Made by a program: the position numbers and the translations under genes
Source of the DNA: an uncultured Eubacteriales bacterium
GTDB taxonomy: Bacteria > Bacillota > Clostridia > Christensenellales > Borkfalkiaceae
DNA length: 60,746 nt
Assembly (NCBI GenBank): GCA_900548285.1
Contig: URKE01000005.1
Location: forward strand, 1 to 60,746
Direction of reading: 5' to 3'
Shown here: piece by piece, positions 42,942 to 49,336 of the stretch
Numbering within the stretch: the stretch's first letter is position 1
Layout: each line of letters starts with the position of its first letter
Notes under the pieces: generated by a model
What the model was told of the DNA's origin: nothing
The model's input: only the letters and a program-made list of their open reading frames with translations
The model's database searches: none

Positions 42942-42989
42942 CGTTTTATAATAATAATAATTACATTACAATAAAAACGGAGGTTAAAA

Positions 42990-43394
42990 ATGAAAAACAA
43001 AAGCTTTCTCTACCTTAACAGGCTGTTAGCGTTTATCGCCTTTTTGTGTGCGTTTGGCAGGCTGTGTTACGAATTGGGAAGCAATAAAGACATTAACAGT
43101 TTTGTTATGATGCTCGTATTCGCGATATATTATTTACTGTTTTTAATCATCTCGCATAGACTTGTTGGCGCTGTTATTTATACAAAAAAAATATATATTA
43201 TCGCCGCAATCATATCGATCGGGTTTATAGTTCTTATGTGGGGATTATATTTGATAACCCTTCTATGTAATAACAAACCTGCAATAGTAATAGTCTCTTT
43301 GATTGATATTATCTACAGTTGTACTATTACGCTTATTTCACTCGCAATTGGTTTTGTATACCTTTTGTTAGCATTCAAATTTAAGGACGATTAA
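42990..43394 (+). CDS. Small four-span membrane protein (islet gene 2)
   Basis: A 134-aa hydrophobic protein with four predicted spans, no known motif and the same layout as islet gene 1 (FLCAFGRLCYELGSN corresponds to its neighbour's first loop). It starts behind ACGGAGGTTAAAA, 48 nt after gene 1 and 2 nt before gene 3. The cluster looks like one transcript. Confidence 0.75.
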   Translation: MKNKSFLYLNRLLAFIAFLCAFGRLCYELGSNKDINSFVMMLVFAIYYLLFLIISHRLVGAVIYTKKIYIIAAIISIGFIVLMWGLYLITLLCNNKPAIVIVSLIDIIYSCTITLISLAIGFVYLLLAFKFKDD

Positions 43395-43396
43395 AG

Positions 43397-43570
43397 ATGA
43401 ATCGGTTGCGTTTTAAAATAGGTTTTGTAGCGAGTATACTTGCTATCTTATTAGGAATAGTATTGCTTTTAAGATCTGCAAATTCAACGGAAAATTTGAT
43501 TTGGGGAATAATATCGCCGATTGTGGGCGTTATCGGCATTATTATTTGTTGGTTCGGTTTAAAAAAATAG
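43397..43570 (+). CDS. 57-aa two-span membrane peptide (islet gene 3)
   Basis: MNRLRFKIGFVASILAILLG begins this 57-aa protein, with two hydrophobic spans separated by RSANSTENLIW. The ATG is 2 nt after the stop of gene 2, with TTAAGGACGATTAAAG as weak ribosome binding site, so translation is likely coupled. It could be an accessory subunit or a small toxin-like or immunity peptide; nothing in the sequence decides this. Confidence 0.6.
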   Translation: MNRLRFKIGFVASILAILLGIVLLLRSANSTENLIWGIISPIVGVIGIIICWFGLKK

Positions 43571-43647
43571 AGTTCTGTTTGGAGCGATAAGAGATTTTGC
43601 CGTTTCCCGCAAGCGGGAGCCTACGGCAAGAATTTGCTTCGCAAATT

Positions 43648-43680
43648 GACGAACGACGGCAACGAGTTGCCGCGTACTCG
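43648..43680 (-). repeat. 33-bp repeat downstream of tRNA-Val (copy B)
   Basis: Identical to 41,985-42,017 except for one A/G change. It again lies 9 bp from the outer arm of a tRNA-end palindrome. Just before it is a short inverted repeat AATTTGC/GCAAATT (43,631-43,647) that copy A lacks. Confidence 0.85.
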
Positions 43681-43689
43681 TCTGTTAAC

Positions 43690-43745
43690 CGCCCACCACT
43701 AAAAAAAGACACGCCGAGCGGCGTGTCTTTTTTTAGTGGTGGGCG
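43690..43745 (-). terminator. Terminator of tRNA-Val; 26-bp palindrome running into the tRNA 3' end
   Basis: Arms 43,690-43,715 and 43,720-43,745 are perfectly complementary (26 bp, loop GAGC). On the minus strand the inner GACACGCC/GGCGTGTC stem with T-run is a terminator. The outer nine pairs extend over the 3' end of tRNA-Val, including CCA. Confidence 0.9.
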
Positions 43746-43813
43746 ATAAGAGACTCGAACTCCCGACTTCTTCCATGTGACGGAAGCACTCTACCAACTG
43801 AGTTAATCGCCCG
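43737..43813 (-). tRNA. tRNA-Val (anticodon CAC)
   Basis: On the minus strand GGGCGAT (5' end at 43,813) pairs with ATCGCCC, followed by A and an encoded CCA. The D-arm is AACTCAGTTGGTAGAG, the anticodon loop GTCACAT on the stem CTTCC/GGAAG, and the T-loop TTCGAGT. Length 77 nt. Confidence 0.92.
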
Positions 43814-43848
43814 AAAATTTAAAATATTTAATCTTGTAACGTTTAATA

Positions 43849-43877
43849 TTATATCAAAGCGGCGCAATATTGTCAAC
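43849..43877 (-). promoter_or_regulatory. Promoter of tRNA-Val
   Basis: Minus strand: TTGACA (43,877-43,872), a 17-bp spacer and TATAAT (43,854-43,849), perfect consensus, 35 nt before the mature tRNA 5' end. Confidence 0.9.
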
Positions 43878-43895
43878 GTTCTGAGTGAAAAAAAT

Positions 43896-43924
43896 TGACA
43901 AATCAAAATAATTATGATATAATG
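43896..43924 (+). promoter_or_regulatory. Consensus promoter upstream of the TM1266 gene leader
   Basis: TTGACA (43,896-43,901), a 17-bp spacer and TATAAT (43,919-43,924). It reads away from the tRNA-Val promoter and toward the TM1266 gene 300 nt downstream. Confidence 0.9.
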
Positions 43925-44148
43925 CAGACACTGAATCGATGATTTTTTCGGAGAGTAAGCATAAATCGACATTTTTTCTCGGTCGGCATACGCGAACGGC
44001 TTTTGCGACGGAAAAGAAGTAACCCGATTTTCGGCGGTTACGTTTCCTTTGCGACAGGGTTTCGGGCGACGGGATTTGTAAGAACGGACTTATAGGCTTA
44101 TATATGGGAGCATAGAAGAGCGGACTTATATTATATAATGTTTTTTAC

Positions 44149-44173
44149 GCATACTCTTCGGGGTATGCTTTTT
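44149..44173 (+). terminator. UUCG-capped terminator in the leader of the TM1266 gene
   Basis: GCATACTC/GGGTATGC encloses a TTCG tetraloop and is followed by TTTTTGTTT. It lies between the promoter at 43,896 and the ATG at 44,224, so it either ends a 240-nt small RNA or acts as an attenuator. The upstream GGCATACGCG in the leader could pair with its 3' arm. Confidence 0.7.
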
Positions 44174-44223
44174 GTTTGCCGCAAAAAACGCGGCAACCAG
44201 GCAGACGTAAAACGGAGGTTAAA

Positions 44224-44475
44224 ATGAGAATAGCGGTTATAGGAATAGTAATAGAAAAAGACAGAAGTTCGGCGGGGCTCGTAAACGAAATTTTGTCGGA
44301 ATACGGCGATTTCGTCGTTGGCAGAATGGGCGTGCCCGACCGCGCGAACAACGTTTACGTTATAAGCGTGATAGTAAAGGCTACCAACGAGGTAATTTCG
44401 GCGATAACGGGCAAACTCGGCAAAATTCCCGAAGTAAAGGTTAAATCCGCCGTCACTTCGTGCGAAATACAATAG
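44224..44475 (+). CDS. TM1266 family iron-only hydrogenase system putative regulator
   Basis: An 83-aa ferredoxin-fold (NikR C-terminal/ACT-like) protein from MRIAVIGIVIEKDRSSAGLV to the stop inside the tandem repeat. Relatives usually accompany [FeFe]-hydrogenase maturation genes and are annotated as regulators, without proven ligand. No hyd genes are present here; instead an ABC uptake system follows. The ATG at 44,224 has ACGGAGGTTAAA upstream; a longer frame from 44,176 starts inside the leader. Confidence 0.85.
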   Translation: MRIAVIGIVIEKDRSSAGLVNEILSEYGDFVVGRMGVPDRANNVYVISVIVKATNEVISAITGKLGKIPEVKVKSAVTSCEIQ

Positions 44476-44520
44476 CCGCTTCGCACGAAATACAATAGCC
44501 GCTTCGTGCGAAATACAATA
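44456..44520 (+). repeat. 23-bp tandem repeat, 2.8 copies, with alternative hairpins
   Basis: Copies start at 44,456, 44,479 and 44,502. The first contains the last codons and the stop of the TM1266 gene. Copy 2 differs from copies 1 and 3 by TG to CA, so TTCGCACGAA in copy 2 is the exact reverse complement of TTCGTGCGAA in copies 1 and 3. Copy 2 can therefore pair with either neighbour. Confidence 0.9.
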
Positions 44521-44599
44521 ATTTTAAGTGTAGACAGATTTTCGCGCAGACAGTTTTACGCGCGATTTCAAACAGAAAAAATTTTAAAGGAGATAGCAT

Positions 44600-45643
44600 A
44601 TGAAAAAATTTCTGGCATTAATTTTAACGGCGATTATGGTTTTCGCCATAACCGCATGCGGAACGAGTGAAAGCGTTCCGAACGAATCGTCGGGCGTTTC
44701 CGGCTCGAACCAGACCGTTGAAAAAACGGAAAAGACGTTCAGAATGGGCGTTGTGAACGGCGCGCCGGCTCTTGCCGTGGCGAATATCGCAGGCGGGTTC
44801 GATTATTCCGACGAGACGAACGAAGTGAAAACGGGCGTCGAAGTTCAAAAAGAAGCGCAAGCGGTTATCGCCGGGCTTACCAACGGAACTTACGACATGG
44901 CGATTTTGCCGCTTAACGTCGCTTCTAAACTTTACAATGCGGGCAAACTCGGCGTAAAACTCGTTTCCGTCAACATTTTCAGCGTTTTATACGTAATCAC
45001 GAAAGGCGAATATAACTCTCTCGACGATCTTAAAGGTAAGGTTGTTTACAGCGTGGGTATCGGCGGTACGCCCGAGGTTGTGTTCAAAAACATTCTGACG
45101 GCAAACGGAATAAAATACGAAAGCGACGAAACCGTTGCCGACAAGGATAGAAAGGGCGACACTGTTTATTTCAACGCCGTTTCCGACGCGAAACTCGTTA
45201 TGGCTGCGCTTAAAAACGACGAGGCGCATTTCGCGTTGCTCGGCGAACCCGTAGTTTCTCAGGCGATGGCAAACACCGGAGCGCATATCGCGTTCGGGCT
45301 GGAGGACGAGTGGAAAAAGGTTCACCCGGAGGTCGGATTCGTTCAGGCGGGACTTATCGTAAAATCTACCGTTCTTGAAGGTTTCGGCGGATATGTGGAC
45401 GCGCTTTTGGCGGAAATGGGTAAAAACGTCGAATATCTCAAAGCCAACGCCGAAAAAGCGGTCGCCGACCTTAACGAAATCGGCGCGACGCTCCCCGCGC
45501 TCGGAGAGGAAACGCTGAAAAGATGCCTTATCGGCGCGGATAAAGCGAGCGAACGCAAAGCGGACGTCGAGGCGTTTTTGTCGGCTTTAAGTCCCGCGGA
45601 TTACGGCGGAAAACTTCCCGGAAGCGATTTTTACGCAAAATAA
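44600..45643 (+). CDS. ABC transporter substrate-binding lipoprotein (SsuA/NMT1-like)
   Basis: A 347-aa predicted lipoprotein: signal peptide with canonical lipobox I-T-A-C (Cys20), Ser-rich linker, then a type II periplasmic-binding fold (FRMGVVNGAPALAVANIAGG; SVGIGGTPEVVFKNIL). The family takes up sulfonates, nitrate or thiamine-precursor-like compounds; the substrate cannot be read here. GGAGATAGCAT precedes the ATG. Permease and ATPase genes follow. Confidence 0.88.
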   Translation: MKKFLALILTAIMVFAITACGTSESVPNESSGVSGSNQTVEKTEKTFRMGVVNGAPALAVANIAGGFDYSDETNEVKTGVEVQKEAQAVIAGLTNGTYDMAILPLNVASKLYNAGKLGVKLVSVNIFSVLYVITKGEYNSLDDLKGKVVYSVGIGGTPEVVFKNILTANGIKYESDETVADKDRKGDTVYFNAVSDAKLVMAALKNDEAHFALLGEPVVSQAMANTGAHIAFGLEDEWKKVHPEVGFVQAGLIVKSTVLEGFGGYVDALLAEMGKNVEYLKANAEKAVADLNEIGATLPALGEETLKRCLIGADKASERKADVEAFLSALSPADYGGKLPGSDFYAK

Positions 45644-45676
45644 AATTTCCTCGCAAAATAAGGAATTTGATACCTG

Positions 45677-46462
45677 ATGAAAAAAAGTATTGAAAGTACC
45701 GTCGCGATAGTGGTCGGAGTGGTCGCTATCGTCGTAATCTGGTCCGTTGCCGCTTTTGCTTTAAACGACGAAATGATGATGCCCGCGCCGTCTGCCGTCG
45801 CGAAGGAGTTTATCGCTGTTTTTGGTGAAAAATCCACCTATAAGTCGATTATCGGCACTTTGTGGCGTTCAACGATTAGTTTTTCGGTGGCGTTTGCTTT
45901 CGCGGTTTTGTTTGCGCTTGCCGCCAACGTTTCGTCTTTTTGCGAAAAACTTTTTTATCCGCTCATCGCGCTCGTGCGCGTCGTGCCGGCGATGAGTATT
46001 ATTTTCATTTGCCTTGTGTGGGTGAAGGCGGATAACAGTCCGATTGTCATTTCGTTTATCGTGGTTTTTCCGATGACGTATTCCGCGGTTCTTAACGCAA
46101 TGAAAAATCGCGACAAGAAGGTTGCGGAAATGCTCAAAGTATACGGCGTGAAACCGTCAAAAGTGTTTTTCGGGGTAACGCTACCGGACGTTTTCGACAG
46201 GCTTTTCCCCGAACTTGTTTCCGTTCTCGCGTTCAACGTAAAACTCACGGTGAGCGGCGAGGCGATAGCCTACACGAAGTTCAGCATCGGCAGGGAAATG
46301 TCCCGCGCGAACGCTTTCAGCGACATGACAAGGCTTATGGCGCTTACGCTTATCGCGGTTCTTCTTTCGGTTGTTATCGAGTTGGTTGTCAAAGCGGTTT
46401 ATATTCTCGTAAAAAGGAGGCTGCGCGATTATGGTCGTAAAAAATCTTCGCAAGGGATATAA
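45677..46462 (+). CDS. ABC transporter permease (SsuC/TauC-like)
   Basis: A 261-aa BPD_transp_1-type permease with six predicted spans and the coupling-loop region KVAEMLKVYGVKPSKVFFGV. It starts 33 nt after the binding protein with a weak AAGGAATTTGATACCTG site, and overlaps the ATPase gene by 32 nt. Together the three genes make one complete importer. Confidence 0.9.
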   Translation: MKKSIESTVAIVVGVVAIVVIWSVAAFALNDEMMMPAPSAVAKEFIAVFGEKSTYKSIIGTLWRSTISFSVAFAFAVLFALAANVSSFCEKLFYPLIALVRVVPAMSIIFICLVWVKADNSPIVISFIVVFPMTYSAVLNAMKNRDKKVAEMLKVYGVKPSKVFFGVTLPDVFDRLFPELVSVLAFNVKLTVSGEAIAYTKFSIGREMSRANAFSDMTRLMALTLIAVLLSVVIELVVKAVYILVKRRLRDYGRKKSSQGI

Positions 46463-47138
46463 AACAGAGGCTGGCGAAACGGTTGTTTTTAACGATTTCA
46501 ACGCGGAGTTTGCCGACGGAAAAGTTACGGCGATAATGGGCGGCTCCGGGATAGGGAAAACCACGCTTTTAAACTGCGTCGCGAAACTAACGGACTATAA
46601 AGGAGAGATAGAATTTCCCGGCAATCCCGCTTACGTTTTTCAGGACGACAGACTGATTCCCGGGAAAACGGTTTTCGAAAACATCGAATTCGTTTTGCCG
46701 TTTGCCGATAAGGAAGAGAGAAGAAAACGCGTTAAAACCGCGCTTGAAATCACCGAACTGACCGCGGAAGCGAGTAAATATCCGCAGGAATTATCGGGCG
46801 GGCAAAAGAAGAGAGTTTCGCTTGCCAGAGCGTTTGCGAGCGGCAGAGAATTAATGCTTCTTGACGAACCGCTTTCGTCGCTCGATATCGGGCTGAAATT
46901 CAGAATTTTCGAGGTGATGAAAAGGTTGTTCGCCTCGCAAAAAACCGTGTTGATGGTAACGCATGACGTGGACGAGGCTTTGACTTTGGCGAACGAAATC
47001 GTCATAATCGGGAAAACGGGCGCGGAATATCGTAAAACGATTTCTTCCGACGTTTTCGAAAGAGATATTGTCGGCGAAGAGTGTAATCTGATAAGAAAAG
47101 AGATAATCGGATATTTAAAGAACGGAATTTCGGATTAA
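46431..47138 (+). CDS. ABC transporter ATP-binding protein (SsuB/TauB-like)
   Basis: A 235-aa ABC ATPase with Walker A GGSGIGKTT, signature LSGGQKKRVSLARAF, Walker B LMLLDEPLSSLD and the switch His in MVTHDVDEA. AAAAGGAGGCTGCGCGATT precedes the ATG within the end of the permease gene. Last gene of the uptake operon. Confidence 0.93.
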   Translation: MVVKNLRKGYKTEAGETVVFNDFNAEFADGKVTAIMGGSGIGKTTLLNCVAKLTDYKGEIEFPGNPAYVFQDDRLIPGKTVFENIEFVLPFADKEERRKRVKTALEITELTAEASKYPQELSGGQKKRVSLARAFASGRELMLLDEPLSSLDIGLKFRIFEVMKRLFASQKTVLMVTHDVDEALTLANEIVIIGKTGAEYRKTISSDVFERDIVGEECNLIRKEIIGYLKNGISD

Positions 47139-47153
47139 AAATCGTAAAATTAA

Positions 47154-47189
47154 GCGAGCCGCCCTTGCGTAAGGGCGGCTCGCGTTTTG
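47154..47189. terminator. Terminator between the ABC operon and glnN
   Basis: A perfect 13-bp stem (47,154-47,166 with 47,171-47,183) followed by GTTTTG on the plus strand. It ends the ABC operon and may also serve glnN on the other strand. Confidence 0.85.
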
Positions 47190-47214
47190 TTTGATAAATT
47201 CCGAAAGGTGAAAA

Positions 47215-49317
47215 TCAATACATAACGCTCGACAAAATCTCGGTGTAAGTCGGGAAAGGCCAGTATGTCTTGTCGACGAGCGTTTCGAGTTCGTCGGCAA
47301 TCGCTCTCAGTTTGTCCATGTCGGGAATCATAGCGTCCCTGTGATAACGCGCGAGCGTTAAAGCGTCTTTCATCGAAGATGATGTTTTTATATCCTTTTC
47401 GAGTTTCCCGGTCGCTTTAAGAAGTTTATCATTGAGAGCGATAAGTTTATCTATAAGTCGTTTATCGGCGGTTTTCGCTATATCTATGCCGATTGCCGCC
47501 TTTGCGGAAAGCCCGTTCGCGAGTTCGTCGGAATAACCTATCGATGCGGGGAGAATTTCTCTTCTTGCCATTCTCGCCATGGTCTTCGCTTCCACGTCTA
47601 TCAACTTTGCGTAACTGTCGAGTTGAATCTCGTATCTCGATCTGATTTCCGTTTCGGTTAAAACGCCGTGGCGGACAAACAAGTCGATGTTCTTCTTTTC
47701 GAGATAATAAGGCAACGCATCGACAGTCGTTTTAAGGTTAAGCAGTCCGCGTTTTTCGGCTTCTTTAACCCATTCGTCGGAGTAGTTGTTGCCGTTGAAA
47801 ACAATGCGTTTATGCTCCGTATAACTTTTCTTCACGAGTTCCAGAACGCTCGCGTTCAGGTCGGTCGATTTTTCCAGGACGTCGGCATAATCTTTCAGGG
47901 CGTCGGCAACGATGGTGTTGATAACGACGTTCGCCGCCGAAACGGACATGTCCGAGCCGACCATACGAAATTCAAACTTATTACCGGTGAAAGCGAAAGG
48001 CGAAGTTCTGTTTCTGTCGGTCTTGTCCTTATCGAATTTGGGGATAAGTCCGCTCGTGATTTTAAGTACTTCGGCTTTGATTTCGTTGTACTTAGCGCCG
48101 TTTTCAATGGAATTGAGAATATTCCCGAGTTCCTCGCCGATGAACATTGAAACGATAGCCGGAGGCGCTTCGTTTGCGCCGAGTCTGTGGTCGTTGCCTG
48201 CCGAGGCTACGGAAATGCGGAGCAGATCCTGATATTTGTCCACGGCGGTTATGACAGCCGAAAGGAAGAGTAAAAATCTCGTGTTGTTTTCGGGGTGGTC
48301 GGTCGGATCGAGCAGGTTTTCGCCGCGGTCGGTCGCCATCGACCAGTTATTGTGCTTGCCGCTTCCGTTAATTCCGTCGAAGGGCTTTTCGTGGAGCAGG
48401 CAAACCATTCCGTGGCGATTCGCGACGGATTTCATAACGGACATTACGATCTGGTTGTGGTCCACGGCGTCGTTCGAGGGCGTATAAACGCAGGCGAGTT
48501 CGTGCTGAGCGGGAGCGACTTCGTTATGCTTCGTCTTTGCGTAAACGCCGAGTTTCCAGAGTTCCTCGTCGAGATCGCTCATATAGTCCCAGACTCTCTG
48601 TTTGATTTTCCCGAAGTAATGATCTTCGAGTTCCTGTCCTTTTGGCGGACGCGCTCCGAAAAGCGTTCTGCCGCAGGTCGCGAGGTCGAGTCTGTGTTCG
48701 TAAACTTCCTTATCGACGAGGAAGTATTCCTGTTCCGCGCCGACGGTGGATATAATCCTTTTGGTTTCGTTATCCCCGAAAATTCTCATAACGCGCAGAA
48801 CTTGTTTGTTGAGCGCTTCGATACTTTTTAAAAGCGGAGTTTTTTTGTCGAGCGATTCGCCGCCGTAGGAGCAGAAAACGGTGGGGATATAAAGCGAGCC
48901 GTCTCTTACGAACGCTTTCGCCGACGGATCCCATGCCGTGTACCCTCTCGCTTCAAACGTGGAACGAAGTCCGCCGCTGGGGAAACTCGACGCGTCCGGT
49001 TCGCCCTTAACGAGCATTTTGCCCGAAAATTTCGTCACGACGCCGCCTTTTCCGTCCGGTTCGATAAACGCCTCGTGCTTTTCGGCGGTTACACCCGTCA
49101 TCGGCTGGAACCAGTGCGTATAGTGCGTCGCGCCTTTTTCCATTGCCCACGCCATCATCGCTTTTGCGATTTCGTCTGCCGCCGCGCGGATCAAAGGCAC
49201 GTTTTCGTCAACGGTTTTTCTGTAACTTTCGTATGCTTCTTTGGAAATCCTTTTCTCCATTTCCGCGTCCGTGAAAACGTTCTCGGCAAAAATCTTTTCG
49301 ATAGTTGTGTTTTTCAT
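47215..49317 (-). CDS. glnN: Glutamine synthetase type III
   Basis: A 700-aa enzyme making glutamine from glutamate, ammonia and ATP. Length and sequence fit GSIII, found in Bacteroidetes, cyanobacteria and Clostridia. Recognisable parts are THWFQPMTG, VGAEQEYFLVD, NEVAPAQHELA, NGSGKHNNWS and RTSPFAFTGNKFEFRMVGS with the active-site residues. It starts 19 nt after pyrG behind GGAGGTTACAT, so it is the second gene of a pyrG-glnN operon and has no visible promoter of its own. Confidence 0.95.
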   Translation of the reverse strand: MKNTTIEKIFAENVFTDAEMEKRISKEAYESYRKTVDENVPLIRAAADEIAKAMMAWAMEKGATHYTHWFQPMTGVTAEKHEAFIEPDGKGGVVTKFSGKMLVKGEPDASSFPSGGLRSTFEARGYTAWDPSAKAFVRDGSLYIPTVFCSYGGESLDKKTPLLKSIEALNKQVLRVMRIFGDNETKRIISTVGAEQEYFLVDKEVYEHRLDLATCGRTLFGARPPKGQELEDHYFGKIKQRVWDYMSDLDEELWKLGVYAKTKHNEVAPAQHELACVYTPSNDAVDHNQIVMSVMKSVANRHGMVCLLHEKPFDGINGSGKHNNWSMATDRGENLLDPTDHPENNTRFLLFLSAVITAVDKYQDLLRISVASAGNDHRLGANEAPPAIVSMFIGEELGNILNSIENGAKYNEIKAEVLKITSGLIPKFDKDKTDRNRTSPFAFTGNKFEFRMVGSDMSVSAANVVINTIVADALKDYADVLEKSTDLNASVLELVKKSYTEHKRIVFNGNNYSDEWVKEAEKRGLLNLKTTVDALPYYLEKKNIDLFVRHGVLTETEIRSRYEIQLDSYAKLIDVEAKTMARMARREILPASIGYSDELANGLSAKAAIGIDIAKTADKRLIDKLIALNDKLLKATGKLEKDIKTSSSMKDALTLARYHRDAMIPDMDKLRAIADELETLVDKTYWPFPTYTEILSSVMY

Positions 49318-49336
49318 ATGTAACCTCCGTTATTTT

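Larger units (their letters stand above)
43814..44223. other. Divergent promoter region and long leader before the TM1266 gene
   Basis: No gene is present. Two back-to-back consensus promoters (43,849-43,877 minus and 43,896-43,924 plus) are followed on the plus strand by about 290 nt of leader. It contains a stable hairpin GTAACC/GGTTAC near 44,020-44,042, repeated CGGACTTATA motifs near 44,085 and 44,121, and the terminator-like hairpin at 44,149-44,173. Confidence 0.65.
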
